32,398 nt of DNA from Parachlorella kessleri (Eukaryota; Chlorophyta; Trebouxiophyceae; Chlorellales; Chlorellaceae): NCBI GenBank assembly GCA_001598975.1, contig BBXU01003256.1:1-32398 (forward strand), given 5' to 3'. Positions 22,601 to 32,235 of this stretch are shown here, in pieces (positions within the stretch are counted from its first letter, which is position 1; every line of letters begins with the position of its first letter). A program made the position numbers and the translations under genes. The notes beneath the pieces are model-generated. The model worked only from the letters and a program-made list of their open reading frames with translations. It was not told the origin of the DNA and searched no databases.

Positions 22601-25265
22601 TAAGCTTGGCATCACGTGCATCTCCCGCCCACAAGGAGGGTTGCATCTGATGACTTGCTCCCTTCTTCAGACCGTGCAAGAGATATATGATCCTGCGGCT
22701 GCTGCTGCAATGGGGATTGAGCGGGAAGGGCAGGTAAGGACGTTGGTTGCTAGGGTCCCAGCGCATATGTTCCTTGTTACCACAAATACAAGCATTGTCG
22801 GCAGTAGCGGACCATCTTAGACATCCACTGCAGTTGGTGCCTTGGTAAAAAGAAGTCGAGGACCCAGCATGATGTTATTGCAGAGTTTGCCTGTGTTAAC
22901 TGTGCACACATGCAACACATGTTGTCGTATGGGCCTTCAGGTGTGTGTGATGATTCATACTGGGTCGCGTGGGCTGGGCCACCAGGTGTGCACCGATGCC
23001 CTGGCAACCTGTGACAGGTGAGGCTCGCATCCCCACACGGAGAGCTGCACATTGGGTGGCTCAATCAAGGCACTGCTTTGAATGTTGTAATAACAGGGAG
23101 CACTTGCCGGGTATGGGTAGAACAGATCTGGCTTGAACAGAGCGTCTGTGGGGCACCTCGGCAGTGCTGCCAGCCTTGGTACTGGCAAAGCTGCAGCTTT
23201 ATACTCTGGCAGACTCTGTCCCATTCGCACACAACACTGAAAACCGAAGCGGAGTGAGCTTCAGCGCTGCAGGGCTGTGAAGAAGGCTGGTATCAAGCTT
23301 GTTGACCGCCAGCTGGCCTGTATGCCTATCGGGTCGCCCGAGGGCCAGGACTATCTCAAGGCCATGGCAGCAGCAGCCAACTTTGCCTTCTGCAACAGGT
23401 AAGGTACATTGATGAAGTGACGAATCGGGCAGTGGCAGAGCTGCACACCAAGTTAGCCTGACGGGCAGAATTCTTGGTTTCTAGCATGTGCTCTCATTGC
23501 TGACCCCACCTACGTTGTTGATACAGGGGACCAGCCGTACTGCGCTGCGTGAGCTATTGCCTCACATGTACAAGACTTTGAGCATCCACCTCCCAGCTGG
23601 TGGCTGCCTAGTACCAACACAGCATGAGCCATCTTGCTGGTTGCAGGACTGTTGTGATGAGCTGCGTGCGCCGCGCATTCGAGAAAGTTTTTGGCCGCTC
23701 GGCCCGCGAGCTGGGCATGAACATGGTGTATGATGTGGCACACAACGTGGCGAAGCAGGAGGAGCACGTCTACAACAACAGGAAGTAAGCATTGTTGGGA
23801 GATGGTTTGGAGGTGACCACTACGACGACTGCTATGAACCCTCACTGCGTACAACTGAGACCCTTCAGCCCGCAGATTACCAAGACAGAACAGTCCATTC
23901 ACAAGGACGTATTTGGCCTAGAATCAGTGTCCCCTCTGCAGGGTGAAGGTGCTTGTGCATCGCAAGGGAGCAACCCGTGCCTTCCCGCCACATCACCCTC
24001 AGATACCCAACAAGTACAAGGTGCGAGGGCTGTTTTCACCAGCTGGCGTGCTTCACCCTGTATGCAACTCTGGCAGAGTCCGCCCCACCGGGCTGGTGCC
24101 CTTGCCGAAGGACCTAGGTCCATGCCTGGAGTGATCCAAGTTCTTACAGATTTGTGATATGTCTCATAGCAACTAGGTTCGGCGCAGCTACTGCTAGCCC
24201 ATTTGTGCGTTTGAAGATGCTGGACGCAGGACATTGGGCAGCCAATCCTGATAGGCGGCTCCATGGGCACCAGCTCTTACATCCTAACGGGCACCCAAGG
24301 GGCCATGGAGCACAGCTTTGGCAGTACCTGCCACGGAGCTGGGCGGGCCCTGAGCCGCAGCAAGGCAAAGCAGGAGATTGACTCCAAGGTGAGCCGGTCA
24401 AGGCTGTTGGCACGGAGATGCCACCGCACAGTGTGTGCTGCTTCTCGCTAAAGCTTGCAGCCAGACGCTGATGGTTGCAGCCATTCTCAGGCAGGTGTCT
24501 CCCCTTTCTTGATTTGGCTTCGCTGGCTAGGTTGATCTTCTGCAGTCACTCAGGGAAGCTACCATGTGACTGGCAGGGTCTTGGTCCTGGGCCCTGCATG
24601 CGTTGTGGCGGCATCACAGATCCTCGCTGTTCTTGTCTGCAGGAAGTGTTGCGTGCCCTAAATGCCAAAGGCATCTCCATCCGCGTAGCAACGAAGCACC
24701 TGGCAGCGGAGGAGGCGCCCGAAAGCTACAATGATGTGGACGAAGTGGTAGAGACCTGCCACAAGGCAGGCATCAGCCGCAAGGTCAGTGACGGGGAGGG
24801 AGGGGGAGGGGGGGGCAGCAACAGCGGCGATTTGTAGCAACTGAGGAAATCCGGTTGTCCTGCCAGGCCATGTCGGGAGGGCAATGTTGGTGTAGAGGGG
24901 CGGGGCTCAAGCATTGGCTAATGAAATTGATCATAGTGGCAGGTGGATAAAGGAGGGAAGAGTTACTAACTGTTCCCTCCTTAAGTTAAGGGCGCATTGT
25001 ACTGACAGGGTGTTGCACGACCGCCCGCCAGCATAGCTGGGCTGCTGCTGCCAAGCATTTACTAGACGACAGCGGCTCTGGCACGGGTCACGCCCCAAAC
25101 TCCCTGCTGCATTGTGATTGGCAGCCTCTCACTGACAAACTACTGTGGGCGGTGCCTGGGCCACACTAAACTGTTGCAGCCTTCCATACCATCCAGACCT
25201 CCACAGCATTCCTTCCATGTGTGCAGGTGGTGCGCTTACGGCCTGTTGCCGTTGTGAAGGGCTAA
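19623..25265 (+). CDS. rtcB: RtcB-type tRNA-splicing / RNA ligase
   Basis: Exons: 19623-19956, 20232-20369, 20497-20539, 20691-20777, 20967-20970, 21212-21215, 21433-21553, 21867-21954, 22285-22407, 22671-22733, 22941-23017, 23273-23398, 23647-23784, 23942-24020, 24230-24388, 24643-24783 and 25227-25265; 1764 nt, 587 aa. RtcB joins 2',3'-cyclic phosphate to 5'-OH RNA ends using GTP and Mn2+, for example tRNA halves after intron removal. Conserved segments in order: [48 protein letters not shown] (Asp200), then Ile-Asn-Cys203-Gly from two 4-nt microexons, [89 protein letters not shown] (His510, the guanylated His) and the C-terminus [11 protein letters not shown]. The N-terminal 85 residues or so are an acidic, low-complexity extension. 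TGTAA at 25471-25475 may end the transcript. Confidence 0.95.
20967..20970 (+). other. RtcB microexon 1 (4 nt, AAAT)
   Basis: The bases follow TTTTCCAGTCCAG and precede the donor GTGAGT. Joined to the AT left by exon 4 (20777), they give ATA AAT, Ile-Asn, the residues expected after VGFD. They leave phase 0 for the next microexon. Inference from phase and conservation; needs cDNA. Confidence 0.72.
21212..21215 (+). other. RtcB microexon 2 (4 nt, TGCG)
   Basis: The bases follow GATCTGCAG and precede the donor GTGAGA. They give TGC (Cys203, a metal ligand in RtcB enzymes) and the first base of the Gly codon, which exon 7 (from 21433) completes as GGT. Without the 8 nt of both microexons the frame breaks and the Asn-Cys-Gly signature is lost. 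Confidence 0.72.
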
Positions 25266-25658
25266 GGCACTGAGGGCACCAGTTAAGAGCCCGGTTGGCC
25301 GCAGGCAAGGAGTCTTGCATGTGACAGCGCACGGCTGTCCCTGGCCGCAGACTCGCGGCTGCTCTTGTTAAATACAGGTGGTGCGGCAGGTAAGTACGCT
25401 AATGTGGCCGCGCGCTGAGAGCATGCAAAGTAGTGCTGAAAGGACCGTGGGCAACTGAACCAGCATACCTTGTAAAATGACTGCCAAGAATGGAACAAAG
25501 CACAAGGGCACTTAGGACGTGCTGGCGGAACAAGGATGCATGAAGGGATATCACAGTACATGGCCATTCATTTTGCTATCGTTCAGGCAAGCAGAACAGC
25601 ATGGGCTGCTGTCACCAAGATGACATCAGCGGAACTACCAACACTACGCCACACCCAT
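25266..25658. other. Convergent 3' region between RtcB and the PEP mutase-like gene
   Basis: Both neighbouring genes end here. A plus-strand TGTAA lies at 25471-25475, about 206 nt after the RtcB stop. No TGTAA was seen on the minus strand. No gene or repeat was recognised. Confidence 0.45.
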
Positions 25659-28600
25659 TCATGTAAACTCCAGGAAAACCTCAACTCTGTCCTCTCCACT
25701 GTCAAAGTCCAGTACTGGCTTGGTGGGGTCCCACTGGCTGCCCTTGGCCTGCTTCAGCAGCCCCTCCAGGTCCACTCCCGCCACCTGCAGGACAACAGGC
25801 GCCACAACCTGAAGAAAACATGTGTAAACACAACAACAACTGAACTCAACTTCACCACAGTAGGTTGTAACTGGAACCAGCAGCATCCCTGCACTGACGC
25901 TACCCGTAGCAGCCCCAGTCCACCAGTCCAAGTCTTAGGAGACCCCTGACTCCATCTTTGGTGCCAGCGGCTCTGTTGATAGACTGCTGCAATGTCTCCT
26001 CAGAAGGCACGTTCAACTAGCCCCTGTGTCACACAGCACCAGGGTCGCTTGTATGCACTACCTCCATGAGTAGCAATGCCTGCTGGGAACAAGAGCATCC
26101 ACGGTGCGCCCTCCCAAACACAGTTACGTCAGCCGCAGTTTGCACTGTGTCCTGCTGGCCCAAGCAGTATCCCTGCTTGTACACCAACACCTTTGTTACG
26201 CTTGCCCACCTGAGGGACAAAGGAGGTCACAGCTCCGAGAAAGCCAGCTGGGAAACGGGACTCTAGCCGCACAGCGCCTGTACGGGGGTCTGTGATCTTC
26301 AATCGCAACCACGTTGGTTGCCGGGCAGCATCACTAGGGCCATATTGATCCTCGGCCACTCCTATAGAGATGAGGTCTATTGTTCGCGCGGCCGTGCTGT
26401 CATCAGTCCCTGTGGCACAAACAATGCCATCTAAGCAATAGCATGGTAACCTTGTGATATCCAGGGCCACCCTCTCCGACTTCCTTGCTGTAAATCTGGG
26501 TCGCCGACAGCTATGGCTGGCATGGCAGGATCCCACGCGTTAAATAGCTGCTGACTGCCACCGCCCCCCATGGTCGCCTAAGCCAGGAGTGGTCCCTCGC
26601 AGATCACAGTGGTCCTGTGCACCTAACTGAACTGTTGCCTCAATTGGGGTTATGACGTAAGAGAAGCACTACAACGCTTTGACCGCTCGAGTTGCAGGTC
26701 CAAGACTGTGTAGCAGTCATGGAGCCCACTCACCATTTGCACCAGGCTCTCCTGGCTCCACCACAGCGTCCGCCTCAACAGCTGCAGGGCTGGACGCTGT
26801 TGTAGAAGTAGCTGCAGGAACCGGTATGCTGCTTATGTTGTTGGTACCTGTTGCACCTGCTACTGCTGCGGCTGCAGCTGCCATAGCAGCCGCTCCTGCT
26901 GTGCTGCTTGACGGACCAGCTGTGGGCAGGGAAACGGCATAGCGCTCCTCCTCAGCAAAATACTCTGGAAAGCCCACCACAGTTTGCAGCTCCTGCAGAC
27001 AGACTAGGCAGTATGAGTTCCGCTGCTGGGGAAAATAGCATATTCAAGCCGAACTTTGGGCAGCACACAACATGTTGCAATACACCTTACAAGCACACCA
27101 CATCATACAACCATTCCCAAGGCTGCAGCATACCTGTCTCTCAGCTGCTAATCCTGCCATACAGAGGATTGCACAAATGAACTACTTCCGTGCTTCGAGC
27201 CGTCCAAACTGCACTGCCTCTCATTCTTTCTCAGCCGTCCTGCATCTCAACTCCTGCCCACCTGAAAGGTGGGCATGGTAGGCGGCTGTGGGACCGTCCC
27301 AGCCTTGAGGCCCTGAAGCGCAGTTTCCATGGCCCGTACTGACACACCCAGCAATGAGAGCGGGAAGGCGCAGAGCTTGAAGCCTATGTCCTCCAAGTCC
27401 TGTGGCAATAGTAGTGGCGTCTTGCCGCCACCCTCCAGATTGTTGGCCATCTGCATAGGGAAGGCACCCTCATCTCTCAATAAACCGCTCGCAACCCAAC
27501 CACGGAGCTTGCACCAACAGACTAGAAGTGCCGATGCCTGGCGTGGTAGTAGCTCTGGCATGTTCATGCACATGTCGTTGCTGGGGATGGGAAGGAGACA
27601 ACAAGATCATGTTTCTTCTTGAACTACCATCAAATTCCTATATCCCCCATAGCTTGGGTAAGACACTGACCCGCTTCCCACCAAACTTCTCAGTGAGTTC
27701 CAGACCGCTGAAAACCAGCGCTTCTATCTCACCTTGTAGGCCTGAGGTGCCGTGGCACAGAAACGGCGCATCTCCGCCACAGATGCCAGCGCGTCGATGA
27801 ATACCACATCGGCACCGGCGTCTGCAAAGGCGGCCACCCGCCACAACGCCTCCTCCAGGCTCTCCGCTTGTCGTGCATCAGTTCGTGCTGCACCACCGCG
27901 GGCAGCATGCCAGTCAACACACATTTTATGAGTGTAAGCCTTGGCTACGATATGCCTGCCTCTACGAGTCATGCTATGGCTAGTCACAATAGCACTCACT
28001 GACCACAGCCAGTGTGCTGACATATTTGCAAACAGGCTTCTAGCTGGTATCAATAGGCCATAAACCTGTGCAGACACACACCTCCTCAAGACCCCAAGCC
28101 CACTACCGTTCAGATAAATACGTACTAGGCAGGGCGCTAATTGCACTTACCAACGATCACTATGTCCTTGCCCTCATCTCTGTAGCAGGCAAAAGGGCCT
28201 TGTTACGAGCGGAGAAGTAACGCTGCCGAGCACTGGACCTGTCCCTGTACACAAATTGCGCGCCAGCAGTGCACAGCTAGTTCTGCAGTCACATACGTGT
28301 TGCAGGACGTTATGGGGTACTAGGCCCACCTAGCATCACATGCTGCTCGGATGCGGGCAACGGCCTCATCCCGTGGCACAACGCGTTTGTTGCGCACATG
28401 GCCACATGACTTGGGCCACACCTGCAGCCGGCAGGAGCAACTTGGTTGCAAGCAGGCATATCAGGAAGGGTCCAAAGCAGGACTAACTACATAAGCAAAC
28501 AACACCGAACTCCCAGCAGTCAAGCACACCTACATAATGTTGGGCCAACGGCAGAGGCCACTTACCTGGTCTTCAATAAGCATGCCAGCGAAGCCAGCTG

Positions 28601-29323
28601 CTGCAAAGCCCCTCACTGTTCTCTTCACATTTACTGCATTCCCATACCCTGCACAGGCGTTGCAATGAGTAATGGACAGTAGTGAGGGACAAACGACCGC
28701 TGCATGCGGGTCAACAGGGTCCAGTCGCTGTCCCACCCCCCCGCAAGACAGTGTTTCGGTGTCAGGGGGCAGCAGCCAGATCCTGTAGGCCACGTTGGCA
28801 CCTCTGACTTACCAGTGTCAGCATCTCCGATAACTGGCACCCGTGCTGTGGCCTCATGCATACTTCTCCCAACATCCAACATCTCCGCATATGACAGGAG
28901 CCCTGTATCCGGTGCTCCAAGACGTGCTGCTGAGGCGCAGAAGCCAGACATGAAGGTAAAATCAAACCCTGCTTTCTCCACAAGCTTTGCCGAGATGCCA
29001 TCGTAAGCGGCTGGACCCTGCAACAACCAGGTGGTACTGTTGCAAGCCTCTGCCTTGTTCCACCCAACAGTCGTACCCCTGTGGTTGGCCAGCATTGGCA
29101 CCGCATCGTAAACTGAGCCAGAGGTACCTCCGGCGACCTAGCAATGTCCTACCAGCAGGATGCGCTGTTCTGCAAGCAGTTGCCGAAGGGAAGAAGTTCT
29201 GTCCACCGCAGTAGTGCGATTGTTACTCAGTGTACATGTGACAGGACGCAAGACGATCCGTTGGGGTTTGCGAGATACATGACGACTGTAAACGGTTGTG
29301 TGAGTAGCTGTAGCGATCATCAT
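25659..29323 (-). CDS. Isocitrate lyase/PEP mutase superfamily enzyme with extra C-terminal region
   Basis: Minus-strand exons: 29323-29153, 29017-28813, 28648-28566, 28421-28330, 28179-28151, 27887-27733, 27450-27262, 26992-26734, 26487-26210, optional 26151-26062, optional 26016-25924, and 25808-25659. All used is 597 aa. The family cleaves or rearranges C-C or P-C bonds of oxaloacetate-like acids (carboxyphosphonoenolpyruvate mutase, methylisocitrate lyase); the exact substrate is not known. Seen in order: a possible transit peptide (MMIATATHTTVYSRHVSRK), SLRQLLAEQRILL, AAYDGISAKLVEKAGF, the metal site GDADTGYGNAVNV (Asp122, Asp124), LIEDQVWPKSCGH (Cys159, signature KxCGH), ARTDARQAESLEEA, GADVVFIDA, MANNLEGGGKTPLL and GFPEYFAEEERYA. 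Then come an Ala/Thr-rich linker of about 60 residues and about 140-200 residues I cannot assign (WLRLKITDPRTG, FPAGFLGAVTSFVPQ, LDFDSGEDRVEVFLE). The two optional exons are in phase 0 and can be skipped. The exon 11 donor (GTGGAC) is weak. Confidence 0.88.
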
Positions 29324-29661
29324 TTTACGCAGATCACCAACAGAAAGTCCAGCCTCTCGAGGTTGCTGGGCTAGGCATCTGATCCCCACCCTTGGTACCA
29401 AGGTCCTCGGATCTGCCAGGAGCACAGCCGCAGCTGGCGGCACCGGCGAATTCCCTTGGAACTCCCTTGGACCAGCAAACCCTGACCAGCTTGTCAATGC
29501 CACCTATGCCTGACTGAGTCTTGTAGCTGGCGTTCCAAAGAAGCACGGTTGTTCCAGCCTTGGGTTTGTTCACCCAGCAAGCAAGCAAAAGCGCAACCAC
29601 AACTTTATAGGTCGGGTCCAGATTTTTGTGTATGGTTACAAAAATCCATCTGAACTGACAT
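29324..29661 (-). promoter_or_regulatory. Upstream region of the PEP mutase-like gene
   Basis: The region between the proposed ATG (29323) and the inverted-repeat block beginning at 29662. The coding frame stays open upstream to a GTG at 29503, so a longer first exon is not excluded. No promoter motif was recognised. Confidence 0.35.
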
Positions 29662-29680
29662 TTGAGGTTTTTAAGTATTG

Positions 29681-29709
29681 GCCTTGGTAAATAAATTGAT
29701 TACCAAGGC
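29681..29709. repeat. Perfect hairpin beside the left inverted repeat
   Basis: Arms GCCTTGGTAA (29681-29690) and TTACCAAGGC (29700-29709) are perfect reverse complements around a 9-nt A/T-rich loop. Confidence 0.9.
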
Positions 29710-29786
29710 ACTTATATCGTTCAAATAGGCGTCTTGGTAACTCGCCTTGCCTTGCAGAAGGCCGTTCCCGCCGGCAAGACCCTGCC

Positions 29787-29815
29787 CCTGTAACCCTGTA
29801 ACCCTGTAACCCTGC
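29787..29815. repeat. 8-bp tandem repeat (CCCTGTAA x3 plus CCCTG)
   Basis: Three direct copies of CCCTGTAA are followed by a partial copy. The unit differs from the plant-type telomere repeat CCCTAAA. It lies inside the inverted-repeat block. Confidence 0.85.
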
Positions 29816-29855
29816 CCCCACCCAGGGTTACCATATTGTCTTGGGAAATGCGTTT

Positions 29856-29909
29856 GGCGGGCACGTCCCGCCGGTTGTTACACAGGTCTACGAGCCCCGG
29901 GGACCTGTG
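29856..29909. repeat. Two neighbouring short inverted repeats
   Basis: GGCGGG (29856-29861) pairs with CCCGCC (29867-29872) around CACGT. CACAGGTC (29881-29888) pairs with GACCTGTG (29902-29909) around 13 nt. Both are perfect and lie within the MITE-like block. Confidence 0.8.
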
Positions 29910-30253
29910 CTGTTGCTTGTACTATAACCGTTAGTTGGTAACAACATATAACTGACACGGCGAGACCGTGATCGCGTCATGATTGGACCAAGATGCCTTC
30001 AGTCGAGTGCACGCCGGCAAGGCAATCGCAGAACATATAAATAACTACCATCTCGAATACGTAGCGCACGGCGTCCCTAGGCTTGCATCTCACTACTTGA
30101 ACAAGGCCGTCTTGGGAAAGGCTCCCGCGCTGCCCAACCTTTAGCAAGGCAAGGTGCTACCTGAACAACCACCCTTCCTTGCCTAAGGTCCTCCCAAGGC
30201 GGTTTTGGCGGCAACATTAACAAGACAATACTTAAAAACCTCAATCGTCGAGG

Positions 30254-30281
30254 ATTTCAACCTGGAAAGGAAGGTTGAAAT
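30254..30281. repeat. Perfect hairpin beside the right inverted repeat
   Basis: ATTTCAACCT (30254-30263) and AGGTTGAAAT (30272-30281) are perfect reverse complements around an 8-nt purine loop. It mirrors the hairpin at the left end of the block but lies outside the 19-bp repeat. Confidence 0.9.
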
Positions 30282-31007
30282 GTTGCGGACCTTGAAAACT
30301 GACTGAGCATGAAACTGAGATGAAATTTTGCTGGGTTGGGAATGTAAGGTAGAGGCGTAGCTGGCTAGGCTGCTGCCCAACTTGCTGGCTAACTTACTTC
30401 TGTTGCCCCTTCCATTGCACCCCAGGGTGCTGAACCGCGGAAAAACAAACGGCCCTGGAGAAACTCTCGGATCTGGCGCTCTGACTCTGCAACAGCTAGC
30501 TGGTAGGGAACCAGCTAAGGTTGTTTCCGCTACTTTCCCCGTCTTTCATTGGCGTTGGTATGTGCTGCCACCTGCGCAACGTTGGCTTGCGTCCGCACCT
30601 CAGCTGATGTGGGGTGAAGATTGGGGGCATCCGCCATCTACCAAGTTCCGGGCATTCTTGCCGCAAGCATGCCTCACGGGGCTCCAACCCTCGCTACAAG
30701 GCAATAACTGCCCTGCTCTTCTCTAGCTCTTCTGAGCAAGAGGAGCCAGCCTCTTAGGCTTCCGCAGCCTCCCCCTCTCCTGTTTTGCTGCCGCCAGAAT
30801 GGCGGCGTTCAGCGCCTGAGCCACGAACCCGTGCTCTGGAGCGGCCCCCGTTGGGTGCTGCACCTGTGCACCAGGCCGTGCATCAGTAGTGACACTTCCA
30901 GTGGTGTCTAGGCTATTTAGCCTTTGACGCAGGCAGCAGTTGGCCAGTGCTGCGGGCTCTCTTCGAAGGGACCAGCTTAAAGCAGGCTGCCGCAAGCTAG
31001 CTTCGCT
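30282..31007. other. Region between the two repeat elements, no supported gene
   Basis: Frames of about 100 codons exist on both strands (30382-30726 plus, 30723-31037 minus). Neither shows a recognisable domain, and both overlap repeat-derived sequence. The minus frame has a basic C-terminus (GRLRKPKRLAPLAQKS) but no further support. It may be decayed mobile-element sequence. Confidence 0.3.
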
Positions 31008-31905
31008 ATGAGCGTGTTGCCTTCTTGGCTTTGGCATAGAGCCACGGCTACTGGAATGGAATGGACTGCACGGACCCTCCTGAGGTTCTCCCTGGTACAG
31101 ACTTTGAAGAGCCGGTTTGGGGGTCTATGGAATGCAAAGCTGGCACGTCGCTCAATCGTCCGTATCTCCAGCGCACAGCACACAAACAAGGGCACCCGTC
31201 CAGTGGGGCATGCCCAATGTGCTCGGACGAAGACTCAATAGGGGACATCCTAGGTGCATGCAGCCATGCCGTCATGAAAGCTCTCCATATCAGAAGACAC
31301 GATGATGCGGTGCGAATGATTTTCCAGGCAATCCAGAAAGGCCCCCTTGAGTGGCAACTTCAGCATCATGGATGCTGGCACCTCGGACTCGGTGCATGCA
31401 GCTGGGGCAGTTGCCAAGCGCATACCGCCTTGGGTACTGCACCAAGTAGTTCCTGAGGAACTGGTTTGCCTCCGGCCCGATATAATGATTCTAGAGGATG
31501 TGTGACACCAGCCTACCGATCGGGAGCTCCAATCTGTACATAGTCACACAGTCCATGTAGTTGAGGTGGGCTTTGGGTCGGACACACGTTGGAAGGGCAC
31601 TTTGGAGAAAAAGAGACACCAACATGATAAATTAAAAGCGGCCCTTAGCCCAGGCGGGGTGGACCAACATCATTGAGCATGTCATAGTGTTGGGCCGCTC
31701 TGGCAGTATATACCGTCCAACCCAGACAACACTAGAAAAGCTGGGCCTCACTAGCACAGAAGCACTCAAACTCATGAAAAAGCTCCACATCCACGCCGTC
31801 ACATCCCCAAGACAAATTGTAAAGGCACGCCGCAGCATGGAGCGTCTCCCCCACGGCAGCTTCTCCATCTCAGCACGGCGCACCCCCCGCCAGGGCATGG
31901 GTTAA
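31008..31905 (+). pseudogene. Non-LTR retrotransposon ORF2 remnant, C-terminal part (broken)
   Basis: Conserved pieces of a LINE polymerase C-terminus lie in order but in shifting frames. They are TARTLLRF...LWNAKLARR (about 31057-31146), a zinc-knuckle-like CPMCSDEDSIGDILGACSH with RRHDDAVRMIFQAI (about 31208-31337), an RPDIMILE stretch (about 31476-31499), and an endonuclease-like segment VHVVEVGFGSDTRWKG...EKKRHQHDKLKAAL (about 31550-31650) that continues as GWTNIIEHVIVLGRSG (about 31657-31704). An in-frame TGA at 31501-31503 and at least three frame changes (near 31150, 31340-31370 and 31650) show the copy is dead. The reverse transcriptase core and 5' part are absent, as expected for a 5'-truncated copy. 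The family assignment rests on pattern recognition of these motifs. Confidence 0.7.
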
Positions 31906-32094
31906 CTCTTCCTGGGCTGGGAGGCAGGGTGGGTCATACCCACCCTCGCCCTCCACCCGGTAGCGCCTGAGGCCACCTTGTGGGCTACATGCCCATGAGG
32001 TACAACCGATGGCGCTCCCTTAACCCACGCCCCTGGCCGGTGCCCACTGGGCATCACTCGGCGCCCAGCTACGGCTGGACGGCGAGGCCCGGGC

Positions 32095-32117
32095 GTATTT
32101 ATTTATTTATTTATTTG
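32095..32117 (+). repeat. TTTA microsatellite, likely LINE 3' tail
   Basis: About five copies of TTTA lie roughly 190 nt downstream of the retrotransposon ORF remnant. Many non-LTR elements end in a short tandem repeat, so this probably marks the 3' end of the insertion. Confidence 0.7.
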
Positions 32118-32235
32118 AGGTTCTCCATATTATATAACTTCCATTACGGACACCCGCGGGTGAGCAGTGGCGGTAGTTACTCTAGTAGCTGTATCATTTG
32201 TCATCCGTCCGGTGCAATCTCATTGGGGGGAAGAC

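Larger units (their letters stand above)
29662..30244. mobile_element. Putative MITE-like element with 19-bp inverted ends
   Basis: The 19-mer TTGAGGTTTTTAAGTATTG at 29662-29680 recurs as a perfect reverse complement at 30226-30244, about 545 nt apart. Similarity continues inward (CCTTGGTAA against TCTTGTTAA). The inside is non-coding and unusually rich in palindromes. Hairpins sit beside each end: one just inside the left repeat at 29681-29709, one just outside the right repeat at 30254-30281. This is the make-up of a small non-autonomous DNA transposon or foldback element. No target-site duplication was found, so the outer limits are uncertain. Confidence 0.6.

Noticed and set aside
28962..29144. 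Reading VYDAVPMLANHRG as an N-terminal exon of the PEP mutase-like gene
   Set aside because: Removing a GT-AG intron there breaks the frame or needs a poor donor. The exon 29323-29153 (SLRQLLAEQRILL) joins in phase 0 and matches the family's N-terminus better, so this is intron sequence.
29787..29815. Telomere repeat
   Set aside because: The unit CCCTGTAA differs from the known plant-type CCCTAAA repeat and occurs only about three times.
30723..31037. Minus-strand ORF with basic C-terminus
   Set aside because: No ATG-context, domain or splice support; it overlaps the start of the retrotransposon remnant.
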